Shown here: piece after piece, positions 32,526-41,580 of the stretch
Numbering within the stretch: the stretch's first letter is position 1
Layout: each line of letters opens with the position of its first letter
Assembly (NCBI GenBank): GCA_040394475.1
Contig: JBEBSD010000020.1
Location: forward strand, 21,636-85,635
Direction of reading: 5' to 3'
Origin: JBEBSD01 sp040394475
GTDB lineage: Bacteria > Bacteroidota > Bacteroidia > Cytophagales > Spirosomataceae
Length of the DNA: 64,000 bases
Notes under the pieces: generated by a model
Told to the model about the DNA's origin: nothing
Seen by the model: only the letters and a program-made list of their open reading frames with translations
Database searches by the model: none
Program-made: the position numbers and the translations under genes

Positions 32526-33125
32526 TTACTGAAGCTTTTCCAACTTTCCCAAATCAATATCCTTCAGAATCGATTTAAGCTGTGCCATTTCTACATTGGA
32601 CCCTTCCAGGCTCAGTACATACCGATCGGCTACCATTAGCTTCAGCTCTCCGTACCTACCCTCATTATCATATTTTTCAAATGCTTTATGGCCCTCAATT
32701 TTGACCGTACGCTCATATCCTGTTGATGTTTCCTTATCCGTCTCGGCCAATGCCCATGCGGCGACCCCCATTGCACCAAAGCCTCCTATTCCCCCGGTAT
32801 CCATGATTTCGATGATTACCGATGCCTCCTCGTTACGATACTCACCCCTGGCCTGTGAAATCGTCATTCCAAGAGCGCCGTTTTTTTCGCCCGATGCTTC
32901 TGTGCGGGGAATTCCGGCTACTGTTTCCGGCAGCAGGTTTTTCAACTCCCGGAAGTCGACCGGCTCTACGGGCTCTTTATTTTGCAGTTCTTCCGCCTTT
33001 TTCGCAAACTCCTGAATGGCGCTCAGGGCATTTTTAGGCTCCTCTTTCGCTTCATCCGACTTTCCACCACAATTCCACAGCATCAACCCACTCAGCACCA
33101 CACCGGCTACTACAATTTTTCTCAT
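32526..33125 (-). CDS. Small lipoprotein of unknown function
   Basis: A 199-residue lipoprotein with lipobox LMLWNC followed by GGKSDEAKEE. The mature N-terminus is charged and probably helical (AIQEFAKKAEELQNKE); the rest is a small alpha/beta domain with a Gly-rich stretch (DTGGIGGFGAMGVAAWALAE). No family was recognised. First gene of the probable three-gene run ending with the metallopeptidase. Confidence 0.7.
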   Translation of the reverse strand: MRKIVVAGVVLSGLMLWNCGGKSDEAKEEPKNALSAIQEFAKKAEELQNKEPVEPVDFRELKNLLPETVAGIPRTEASGEKNGALGMTISQARGEYRNEEASVIIEIMDTGGIGGFGAMGVAAWALAETDKETSTGYERTVKIEGHKAFEKYDNEGRYGELKLMVADRYVLSLEGSNVEMAQLKSILKDIDLGKLEKLQ

Positions 33126-33186
33126 AAGATTTAATTGTTTAAAGGGAATAAAACAGAATCAGGTACTCTCAATCTGATTTTTTGAG

Positions 33187-33194
33187 TATTTTTG
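33187..33194 (+). promoter_or_regulatory. -7 promoter element of the small membrane protein gene
   Basis: TATTTTTG, exact TAnnTTTG match, 28 bp before the ATG at 33223; supports that the short gene is real. Confidence 0.6.
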
Positions 33195-33222
33195 CCCCAA
33201 GTTAATTTTAATTCATCAAATC

Positions 33223-33405
33223 ATGGCACAAAATCACTCACAATCGGCAGAATTGCCTCAATGGCTTAACATCCTCATTTATATTTTGCTGGTTGCAATC
33301 CTTGGCGTCGTTGGTGATTTGTTTACGTTCGTTTTAGGAACCATTGGCCTTTCCATTGTCTTCGTTGCGTACTTTAATAGTAAAAAATCGGAAGAGGGTC
33401 ATTGA
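33223..33405 (+). CDS. Small two-helix membrane protein, 60 residues
   Basis: A polar N-terminus (MAQNHSQSAELPQ) is followed by two adjacent hydrophobic segments (about 16-33 and 35-51) and a charged tail (NSKKSEEGH). Its own promoter box and an A-rich region before the ATG support expression. No family was recognised. It stands alone between two oppositely oriented genes. Confidence 0.7.
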   Translation: MAQNHSQSAELPQWLNILIYILLVAILGVVGDLFTFVLGTIGLSIVFVAYFNSKKSEEGH

Positions 33406-33463
33406 GTAGAAGCAGCTCAACCCATTTCGTCCTGTACGACCCCCTCTCACCATTTTCCGACGA

Positions 33464-36400
33464 TTACCGGATAATCAGGCGGCTTCCTTCGGAATGAGCG
33501 GTAAACTCCGGGGCATACAAGCATTGTATCCGGGTAATCCCATTACTGAAATCGCCCGGGTTGGAAGCGCGTAAAGGATACTCAAACACATAATTGCCTT
33601 TCGGCAGGTGGTCGAAAAAGAAATGCGTCCCGGCATCTTTCGTCGTCTCATAATAGAACAACCCTCCCTGTAATTTGTACCCGCTGATTACATTTACAGG
33701 TTCCAGTCCCGAGGCACGCATATCGTTCATATGCACAAATTCCATGTCCCTGTCGACTTCCAGTTCGATCCGGACCACCACTTTATCACCGGTTTTCAGC
33801 TCCGTTCCAACGGGCTTGAGTAAGGGCCCCTCTGCTGTATTGACTTCCACGAAAAGCTTTTTCCTGAGCACCAACGGGGTCGCTGCGGCGGTAATTTTAT
33901 CCAGGTCTTCAAAATACTGCCAGTAAACGGCTCCCCAGGAAGGACGTCCCGCCGCCGCTGATTCCACCTGTACGGTCACCGCTCCGGAAGCCGCCGTTAT
34001 TTCGGCTGCCGGGATCCGCTCTTTAAAATAGCCTGTACCCGTCGCTCCTTTTTGAGAAAACTCCTGTTGTCCTGTCTGTATGGTCACTTCCGGTTGTTCT
34101 TCCAGCCACCCTGTCCCTCTGAGCAGCAGGGCGTAACAGGCAGCGGCAGTCGCTTTGGTACTTTCCCAGCGGTTAGTCTGTTTATTTGACAGCAGCCAGG
34201 TACGGATGCCATCCACCATCGCGCTGTCACTTGCAATCTCGTCAAACGCTTCCGCCAGCAGCGCCTGTTCTTCGATCGGTTGGTCCTGCCACCACCAGGC
34301 CCTGGTATTCCGTTTCCAGTACACCCCGAGCTCGTCGCTGCGGACGGCTGTTTCTTTGAGCGACGCCAGAATTTCCTTTGCAGTACGGGCATCGCCCGTA
34401 CGGAAAGCCGTTAACGCAATCATGGCCTGCATGTACTTGTTCTGGCGTACCCAGTCCTTCTTCACCTGGTCCAGGTAGTACTGATGCGCAATCTTAGTTG
34501 CTTTCGACATCACATTCTCCGTAAAAAAGCTCCTCATATAGAGGTATTGGATGGCCAGCGGACCCGGTTGCTGGATTTTCAGATCAGCTTTTGCACGAAT
34601 AAGCTGCTGGTATTCCTTTTCCCAGTGTGCATCTGCAAAAGCCAATGCCTGCCGCGCAATCGCTGTCAGAGCAGCATCCTGCTTTTTCTCTACGGGCACC
34701 TGGCGGCGTAAATGACCGATCCCGGTCAGGATATACTGGCTGATGTAATAATTATCATGGCCCCCTTTAAACCAGGGAAACGCTCCACTTGGTTTTTGCT
34801 GTTCCGTTAATTTCGCCAGGGCGGCTGCGGCTTCGTTCCGCATCCGCACCAGATCGAAAAGCAGCGCTATCCGCTGTTGCTGCTCCGACTCGCTTCCGGC
34901 ATCCATTACCCACGGCGTTTCTTCAAGGACCAGCGCTTTTAATTCAGGGTTCTTTTCAAGATTGGAGACAAAAGAAGCCGGTTCTGTATTTTTCCAGCTT
35001 TCCAATACGGCGGCCAATCGGGGAATACTGCCTGCAAGATGCGTCGCCAGGGCATTGGCGTAATAACGGTTCCAGGTTTGTTCGGAACAATCATATTGAT
35101 ACTCCATCAGATAGGGAAGCGCCTGAACGACATTCCATGCGGGGTTGGCTGTATATTCCAAAGTCAGGGAATGGTGCCGGAGTGTTGTGCTCTGTGCGCT
35201 GTTCGACAGCTTTTCAAAGCGGTATGCTTTACTGCCGCTACCCGACTGCCGGAGGGGCATGGCTTCCGTTACCAGTAACTGATTGCTCAGTACCGGCACG
35301 ACGTGTTCTTCTCCGTCGCTTATTCCCTCACCCCGGGCGACGATTCTTACCAGAACGGGCTGTGTACGGCCCTGGGGGATCCGTATCCCGAAGAACACAC
35401 TTTTGCTTTGCCCGGCAGCAAGTTCAAACGGCTGCTCCGGCAGTGTATTGGAGAACCCCTCATCAAGCAACTCTCTGCTACCGGCATCCAATACCTGCAT
35501 CGTTACGGTCCCTTTTTGAGGCTTATCCGACAGGTTTACTACTTTGGTTCCTACCGACACGGCATCGCCTACCCGCACAAAGCGGGGTATATTCGGCTGT
35601 ACCATCAGCTCCTTCTGGGTTATAATTTGCTTAGCGCTATAGCCAAATGCCAGGTCGCGGGTATGTGCTAAGCCCTGAAATTTCCAACGCGTAAGGGCCT
35701 CCGGCATTGTAAACGAAAAGGAGACATTCCCCTCGTGGTCCGTACGCAATTCCGGGTAAAAGAACGCCGTTTCGTTAAAATTGGATCGAACCTGTACGGG
35801 TTCCTGCGGCGCGGGCGCCTCGTTAACCGCGTCGCTATAGCCCACCACTACTTTCTCTTCGCTGAGATCAGCCGCCCCTGCGACCATTGCCATCTTCATT
35901 TGCGGCGCCGCCGCCCGGTTTTCAAGCAGCATATGCCGGTTCTGCAGTAGGAGAATGTCCATTAGCTCCTCATATTGTTTCTCCCAGTACAATCGCTCCG
36001 GCCGGCTATGGTGCAGCAATCCTGAACCAATACCAGCAAAATTCCATTGCCTGTTCCAGAGTACCCTTCCTCCAAACTCCGGCCAGATGGAAGGTTTGGT
36101 CCACTGGTGCGTCATGAACTGATCCAGCGAAGCGTCGTACATACTTCCCAGGAATTCGGCTGCCACCTGTTCTCCTTTTATGCCGGCAATCCGGATTGTC
36201 CAGGTTTCCGTGCTTCCCGGCAATGTTTTGTCCCGGAAGGTTTCGTAGCTCAGTTTCAATTCCTTTTCCGTCCACGGCACCCTGATCACGTCCTGAAACT
36301 CGAATACCCGGTTATGCTTCACAAACAAAAAGCTTACACCGTACCCTCCTTTTTCCGCCGCGGAAGCCCCGAAAGCCAGGGGTTTAATCCCGGAGTCGAT

Positions 36401-39400
36401 TTTGAAAAAGTCATACTTGCCTGCGCTGTTGTCCCGCGCGTCTTTTGTGGTTGTCTGAATGACAAAAATATCGGAAGCCGAAGTTCCCAGCAACACCTGA
36501 GTTGTTTCGCCGGGCGCAATCGGTTTACTCCCCTGGCTCCAAAGGTACTGCGGCACCAGGAGGCCGGGAGAAGCCTCTTCTATTAATTCTATTCTTTTTA
36601 CTTCTTTCACCTCTTCCCCGTCGGCCGTCTCTACCGCCACTACCAGTTCATAAAAGCCCGTATTCAGGGTTTTGGTCAGCTCCAGAGGCCAGGTGCCGTC
36701 AGGGCGGGTATTCTCTCTTTTTGCAAACAGGATTTCACCCCTTTTCCAGGTGGACCAGTCACTTTCCTGATCGTACTCATCGTGCGGAAAAGCCTTTACA
36801 AACTCATCTTTCGAAAGGACAAAAACATCCGGGCGTTCCCAGTACCGGTTCCGGATCAGCCGTTGCTCTGGGACCAGTTGCCGGATCGTCACCTGCACGG
36901 GGACCTGGACAAAGGCGCCGGCCAGGTTTTCGGTACGGATGGTCAATGCTTTAAAATCGTTGCGATCCCATTGTTCCGGAATCGTAGCGTTGATCACGAC
37001 AGGCTTGTAGCTCACCGACACCGTCTGCCGGCCGGAGCGGGTTTCGCCATTGGTGTCTGTCACGTCAGCATACACCATGTAATCAAAAACAGGATCCAGT
37101 TCCTTCCGGATGCTCCGGTCGGGAAGAGCCTGGAAAAGGACTTCAAATGTACCGTCCGGCGCAGTAATTGTTTCACCATGCGCTATTTCTGCAGGGGTCA
37201 CGGGCGGCCACCAGCCGCGCATAAACCGCCAGGGGTAAGGGAACCGCGGCGTGCGGACCACCCGGTAGCTCACTTTTGCCCCCTCCACTACATTTCCGGC
37301 ATAGGCTGTGGCCCGGCCGGCCATCCGGATGGTGTCCGCTACCCGGAACGGTGTGGTAACCGTATCAAAAGCGACCTCAAACTTGGGGCGTTTGTATTCC
37401 TCTACATTGAACGCGGTCCTGCCGGCAGTACCGCTCGTAACGGCGAGGGTATACCGGCCATTCAACCCCATGACAGGCAATGCAAACACTCCGGAAAAAG
37501 ACCCCATATCATTGGTGGTGACCTGTAGCGAATCCACCTTTTCACCGTTCACATTGGTAAGCGAGACCGTCAGCCGACGATCCGGAACCACTTCATTCCC
37601 ACGGGGATTCGTCCTGCTTTTCATGAGGATGCCCTTGAAATGGACATCTTGTCCCGGCCGGTATATACTGCGGTCTGTAAAAAAGAACACCCGTTGTTCC
37701 TCCTGGTTCTTCGGCGGCGGCGTATTAAAGGAATGGTACTGTCGTTCGTTAATGAACAGGGTGTCTTTCCCGTGCGTAATTTTGAAGGCCAGCTGTTCGC
37801 CCGACGCCGTTTTCCCCTGAAGCTGCACCCTGCAATAGCCCAGGGAGTCCGTTGTCAGGCGTTCCCCCGCCTTCAGCTCATACTCCCGCCTGGCGGTATT
37901 GTACCCCTGCCGCCATACCTGGACGCCTGCACCCGCTAAAGGCGCCCCGGTTTCCCGGTCCAGCACAAAATAATCTGTCCCCTGATTGACGTAACTGATC
38001 CCGGAAACATAAAACAACCCGGCGGTTACGATGCCCTCCCGCTCGTTTTGCTTCGGTTCGGAGGAAGCTACCAGGATATATTCCCCCACCGGCAATGCAT
38101 CCACCTTCAATTCCGTGCGGTACGACTGATGATCTTCAAAATCCGGCACTTCCTGTTCCCAGGCCGCAATTTCACGGCTCCCGGACAGCGTGGTCCAGAA
38201 CCGTTCTGGATCCTGCCTCCAGTTGCTCTCCTTCTGGGCCTGGGTGGCCCTTATCAGCCGAAAATACACTTTGGCGGTATTTTTATACGCCAGTGAAATG
38301 CGAAAAGGCTTTCCGGGGATATTGACCTTTTCAACGTCAAACGCCAGTTCCTTTTGCAGGATGTCATTTTTTAAGTTCTGCGCATTGAATCCACCTTCTG
38401 TTTCGGGAAATTTTTTCAGCACTTCTTCGGCAATTGCCAGTGCCCTGACCGCCTCCAGCCGGTAAGCAGAATCGCTTTTATCCCGCTGGTATCGGGCGGC
38501 GTCCTGAAAATGCTGTAAGGCCAGCAGGTAAACGACCTGCGCACTTCCCGGCTGATCGGTATAGCGATTCGCGAGTGCCTGCAGCGCCGCTCTGTACAAG
38601 CGGGTTTTATCCGGATGCTGCAGCCGGCCATAGACGAACGCCAGCCGTTGCAGATCGGCATCGATCAGGGCAGCGGGATCCGGATCGTTCAAATGAAACC
38701 GGAGTAACTGCTGAAACAGGCGCAACACCCGCCAGTCAGCCGAAGAATCGGCCGGGTTTTCCGGTATCAGGTCCACAAATACCGCCGCCGGGGCCAATAC
38801 CGCGGTATCGGTAAGTGGATAGAAATCAGCGCTGCTCCGTATCCTGTAGGCATCTGTCTGAAAGAATTCTATCGCCCGGTGCGCCAGGAGGTCATACAAT
38901 GCAGGTCGCAATGCCCCGGTATTTTTACCCGGCGTCACCGCCGGCTGCACGAACGACACCGCTGTCTGTTTTAATACGGCCTCCTGTTCGAGCGATTTCA
39001 GGTACAATGCCTCGATCCGCTCCAGGAAGTCGGTTGCCGACCACAAACTCAGGTCGTCGGATGGCGAGGTCGTAGCCGTCCGGTCACGAAGCTCCCATTG
39101 GTGCGTGGTGTAATAGCCAAAATACCAGTTGGCCTGAAGGCTATACAAAACAGAGCGGACAGGTTCGCTGGCCGCTGCAATTTCTGCTTCCAATAGCCTC
39201 GGCGCTTTGGTATCTGCCAGCTTGTCGCCGAGTTCTCCCTCCAATTGCACCCGGTACACCAGCGCTTTCAAAACATGTCCCTGCTGTCCGTCGGTTTTGG
39301 CTTGCCTGAAAATCGCGTCCACGGTCTTCAAAGCCGATTGGGGAAGTCCTTTGGCAAGGGCCGCCTCCACCGACTGCCATTCTGATTCATATTGCGGTAA

Positions 39401-39478
39401 AGGAGTCTGACTTAATCCGGGCATTCTTATAAAGGTTATGACCAACAGTGTATATAGGAAAAAAAGCGACCGTTTCAT
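33464..39478 (-). CDS. Alpha-2-macroglobulin family protein with intact thioester motif
   Basis: A 2004-residue exported protein (signal peptide ending PGLSQ, no lipobox). After an N-terminal helical region of about 350 residues come MG2-type macroglobulin domains (QEEQRVFFFTDRSIYRPGQDVHFKG in part), the A2M domain (YPELRTDHEGNVSFSFTMPEALTRWKF in part) and the thioester site CSEQ at residues 1464-1467, followed by the alpha-helical complement-like domain. Bacterial A2Ms trap proteases that reach the periplasm. The N-terminal extension and absence of a neighbouring pbpC gene are typical of the Bacteroidota version. It is monocistronic. Confidence 0.93.
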   Translation of the reverse strand: MKRSLFFLYTLLVITFIRMPGLSQTPLPQYESEWQSVEAALAKGLPQSALKTVDAIFRQAKTDGQQGHVLKALVYRVQLEGELGDKLADTKAPRLLEAEIAAASEPVRSVLYSLQANWYFGYYTTHQWELRDRTATTSPSDDLSLWSATDFLERIEALYLKSLEQEAVLKQTAVSFVQPAVTPGKNTGALRPALYDLLAHRAIEFFQTDAYRIRSSADFYPLTDTAVLAPAAVFVDLIPENPADSSADWRVLRLFQQLLRFHLNDPDPAALIDADLQRLAFVYGRLQHPDKTRLYRAALQALANRYTDQPGSAQVVYLLALQHFQDAARYQRDKSDSAYRLEAVRALAIAEEVLKKFPETEGGFNAQNLKNDILQKELAFDVEKVNIPGKPFRISLAYKNTAKVYFRLIRATQAQKESNWRQDPERFWTTLSGSREIAAWEQEVPDFEDHQSYRTELKVDALPVGEYILVASSEPKQNEREGIVTAGLFYVSGISYVNQGTDYFVLDRETGAPLAGAGVQVWRQGYNTARREYELKAGERLTTDSLGYCRVQLQGKTASGEQLAFKITHGKDTLFINERQYHSFNTPPPKNQEEQRVFFFTDRSIYRPGQDVHFKGILMKSRTNPRGNEVVPDRRLTVSLTNVNGEKVDSLQVTTNDMGSFSGVFALPVMGLNGRYTLAVTSGTAGRTAFNVEEYKRPKFEVAFDTVTTPFRVADTIRMAGRATAYAGNVVEGAKVSYRVVRTPRFPYPWRFMRGWWPPVTPAEIAHGETITAPDGTFEVLFQALPDRSIRKELDPVFDYMVYADVTDTNGETRSGRQTVSVSYKPVVINATIPEQWDRNDFKALTIRTENLAGAFVQVPVQVTIRQLVPEQRLIRNRYWERPDVFVLSKDEFVKAFPHDEYDQESDWSTWKRGEILFAKRENTRPDGTWPLELTKTLNTGFYELVVAVETADGEEVKEVKRIELIEEASPGLLVPQYLWSQGSKPIAPGETTQVLLGTSASDIFVIQTTTKDARDNSAGKYDFFKIDSGIKPLAFGASAAEKGGYGVSFLFVKHNRVFEFQDVIRVPWTEKELKLSYETFRDKTLPGSTETWTIRIAGIKGEQVAAEFLGSMYDASLDQFMTHQWTKPSIWPEFGGRVLWNRQWNFAGIGSGLLHHSRPERLYWEKQYEELMDILLLQNRHMLLENRAAAPQMKMAMVAGAADLSEEKVVVGYSDAVNEAPAPQEPVQVRSNFNETAFFYPELRTDHEGNVSFSFTMPEALTRWKFQGLAHTRDLAFGYSAKQIITQKELMVQPNIPRFVRVGDAVSVGTKVVNLSDKPQKGTVTMQVLDAGSRELLDEGFSNTLPEQPFELAAGQSKSVFFGIRIPQGRTQPVLVRIVARGEGISDGEEHVVPVLSNQLLVTEAMPLRQSGSGSKAYRFEKLSNSAQSTTLRHHSLTLEYTANPAWNVVQALPYLMEYQYDCSEQTWNRYYANALATHLAGSIPRLAAVLESWKNTEPASFVSNLEKNPELKALVLEETPWVMDAGSESEQQQRIALLFDLVRMRNEAAAALAKLTEQQKPSGAFPWFKGGHDNYYISQYILTGIGHLRRQVPVEKKQDAALTAIARQALAFADAHWEKEYQQLIRAKADLKIQQPGPLAIQYLYMRSFFTENVMSKATKIAHQYYLDQVKKDWVRQNKYMQAMIALTAFRTGDARTAKEILASLKETAVRSDELGVYWKRNTRAWWWQDQPIEEQALLAEAFDEIASDSAMVDGIRTWLLSNKQTNRWESTKATAAACYALLLRGTGWLEEQPEVTIQTGQQEFSQKGATGTGYFKERIPAAEITAASGAVTVQVESAAAGRPSWGAVYWQYFEDLDKITAAATPLVLRKKLFVEVNTAEGPLLKPVGTELKTGDKVVVRIELEVDRDMEFVHMNDMRASGLEPVNVISGYKLQGGLFYYETTKDAGTHFFFDHLPKGNYVFEYPLRASNPGDFSNGITRIQCLYAPEFTAHSEGSRLIIR

Positions 39479-39677
39479 GTTTATGGAAATTGGTTTGTCG
39501 GAAATTCGTTTCCCGCGTATCAGAAGTCACACCGCAGATTACCCGGATCTACACCGATCAGGTTGAGTGACCGGATGGGAAAACTATTGTAAGAACGAAA
39601 AAAATGATTCAATAATAATTATACTCCTGTAATTGTTTTCGCTGCTTCTGTTTAATTCGGAAACCCGATCGCGTTCG

Positions 39678-40799
39678 TTACCCCAGATGAGCCGTTATCA
39701 CCCCGACAATCCTGGCCAGTTCTTCCTCGGTCAGCCCGGAACCCGAAGGCAGGCAGAGTCCTTCGCTAAAAATGCTTTCAGCCACACGCGCTCCCCAGTA
39801 ACCGGCTCCCTTAAAAACAGGCTGTAAATGCATGGGATTCCATGCATACCGCGACGCAATCCCGGCTCCGGCAAGCGCCGCATGAAGCGTTTCGGGCGTT
39901 GCCCCCGACCCGGGATGGATCCGCAAAACGGTTAACCACCGGTTGGAACGGGATTCCGGACGTTCCGGTTGGAAAGCAATCCCGGGGATTGCTCCCAGCA
40001 TTTTCTGATAATAGTCAAAGTTACGCCGGCGCAGCTGTACCCGTTCTTCCAGCGCCTCCAGCTGGGCGAGCCCTATCGCGGCACAGAGGTTGCTCATTCT
40101 GTAGTTATACCCTACTTCCGAATGGCAGTAGTAAGGCAACTGATCTTTTGCCTGGGAAGCCAGAAAACAGGCTCTTTGCCGCAGCCGCTCATCCGGCAGC
40201 ACCAAGGCCCCGCCTGCCGAAGTAGTCATCATTTTGTTCCCGTTGAACGACAGGACAGCCATTGTTCCAAAACTTCCCGCCTGCCGGCCCCTGTAGACGG
40301 ATCCCTGTGCCTCGGCAGCGTCTTCCAGAAAGGGGACCTCATACCGGTTGCACACCTCCAGTACGTCGGTCAGCCGCAACGGCATCCCGAACACATGTAC
40401 GCCGATGACGGCTTTCGGTTTTTTCCCTCTCCGGCAATAATACTCCAGGCATTTTTGCAAGTGATACGGATCGATATTCCAGGTTTCCGGCTCACTGTCA
40501 ACAAAGACCGGAGTAGCTTTCTGATAGCAGACGGGGAAAACAGTGGCTGCAAAGGTCAGGGACTGGCAGACGACAATATCGTCCTTATCCACTTCCAGGA
40601 GCCGCATTGCCAGATGCAGGGCGGCTGTTCCCGCGTTCAGCGCGACAACCGGTTTATCATGCAGATACGCCGATAATTCCTTTTCAAATGCCGCTGTACA
40701 CGGGCCTTCCGGCGCGATCCAGTTAGCATCCATTGCCAGTCGCAGGAAGTCCATTTCCCTGCCGGTCAAATGCGGTGGTGAGAGCAGAATTTTGTTCAT
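39678..40799 (-). CDS. DegT/DnrJ/EryC1/StrS-type sugar aminotransferase (PglE-like)
   Basis: A 373-residue PLP-dependent enzyme. LSPPHLTGREMDFL, ALNAGTAALHLAMRLL, EDAAEAQGS and the PLP-lysine motif SFNGNKMMTTSAGGAL are diagnostic, as is YNYRMSNLCAAIGLAQLE. It transfers an amino group to a 4-keto nucleotide sugar, as in bacillosamine synthesis. The start at 40799 (MNKILL) fits the family; two upstream in-frame starts (40826, 40841) overlap the pglD remnant. It follows pglC and the truncated pglD. Confidence 0.92.
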   Translation of the reverse strand: MNKILLSPPHLTGREMDFLRLAMDANWIAPEGPCTAAFEKELSAYLHDKPVVALNAGTAALHLAMRLLEVDKDDIVVCQSLTFAATVFPVCYQKATPVFVDSEPETWNIDPYHLQKCLEYYCRRGKKPKAVIGVHVFGMPLRLTDVLEVCNRYEVPFLEDAAEAQGSVYRGRQAGSFGTMAVLSFNGNKMMTTSAGGALVLPDERLRQRACFLASQAKDQLPYYCHSEVGYNYRMSNLCAAIGLAQLEALEERVQLRRRNFDYYQKMLGAIPGIAFQPERPESRSNRWLTVLRIHPGSGATPETLHAALAGAGIASRYAWNPMHLQPVFKGAGYWGARVAESIFSEGLCLPSGSGLTEEELARIVGVITAHLG

Positions 40800-40822
40800 C
40801 GTCTGTGTGTATACTGGTTCGT

Positions 40823-40954
40823 TCATCTTGCCGGCGGCCACCGGGAGTTATCGGGAACCGGCCGGGACACCACACAACCGGCCGCGATCAGGCAGCTGAT
40901 CAGTACACGTGGATGTCCTCCCGCCCCGTACAACAGTATTTCATAGTGTGCCAT
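40823..40954 (-). pseudogene. Truncated PglD-like sugar O/N-acetyltransferase remnant
   Basis: A 43-codon frame starts inside the last 14 bp of the sugar transferase gene and ends at TGA 24 bp before the aminotransferase start. Its N-terminus MAHYEILLYGAGGHPRVL continues with ISCLIAAG, the beta-strand/glycine loop/helix of the PglD N-terminal domain; the whole left-handed beta-helix acetyltransferase domain (about 150 residues) is missing. The position between pglC- and pglE-like genes is that of pglD in bacillosamine clusters, so an internal deletion is the likely cause. It could still be translated as a short peptide. Confidence 0.7.
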
Positions 40955-41543
40955 TTCCTTTAAACCGTGCTACTGCGCCCCTGTTGCCCGGAGTGCGGCC
41001 GCTTCCTGCCAGCATTTTTAAGGTTACCACCAGGATATGCACATCCAGCGAAAGTGACATATTGGCTACGTACCAGTTATCGCGGGTAAATTTTTCCTCC
41101 CAGGACAACGTATTTCCTCCCTTTACCTGTGCCCATCCGGTGATACCCGGCCGCACATCGTGGCGTTTGTTCTGATCCGCATTGTATAGCGGCAAATAGT
41201 CGATCAAAAGGGGCCTTGGCCCGATCAGGCTCATATCACCCTTCAGCACATTCCACAACTGCGGAAGCTCGTCCAGCCTCCTGTCGCGGAGGCATGCGCT
41301 AAACGCTGTCACCCGCTCTTCATCCGGCAGCGAGCGCTCTCCCCGCTGCGAACGCATCGTTTTGAGCTTTACCAGGCAGAAAACTTTCCCGTGCCGCCCC
41401 GGGCGGGGCTGAAAAAACAGGGGAAATTCCTTCAGTGAAATCCAGAGCGCCAGACCCAGGATTCCCATTACAGGGAACACTACCAGTAACCCTGTCACTG
41501 CCACGATCAGATCTATAACCCGTTTACCGACTTGCTGATACAT
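40941..41543 (-). CDS. Monotopic phosphoglycosyl transferase (PglC-like sugar transferase)
   Basis: A 200-residue enzyme with a single N-terminal membrane hairpin (RVIDLIVAVTGLLVVFPVMG), then LKTMRSQRGE, RDRRLDELPQLWNVLKGDMSLIGPRPL and VRPGITGWAQVKGGN, the signatures of small bacterial sugar transferases. It moves a phosphosugar from UDP to undecaprenyl phosphate and so starts synthesis of a glycan or glycoprotein oligosaccharide at the inner membrane. It lies 37 bp after the E1 gene and overlaps the pglD remnant by 14 bp. Confidence 0.92.
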   Translation of the reverse strand: MYQQVGKRVIDLIVAVTGLLVVFPVMGILGLALWISLKEFPLFFQPRPGRHGKVFCLVKLKTMRSQRGERSLPDEERVTAFSACLRDRRLDELPQLWNVLKGDMSLIGPRPLLIDYLPLYNADQNKRHDVRPGITGWAQVKGGNTLSWEEKFTRDNWYVANMSLSLDVHILVVTLKMLAGSGRTPGNRGAVARFKGNGTL

Positions 41544-41580
41544 CTATTCCGATCGACCCGCCCGGGAACGTGTGTTTTCC

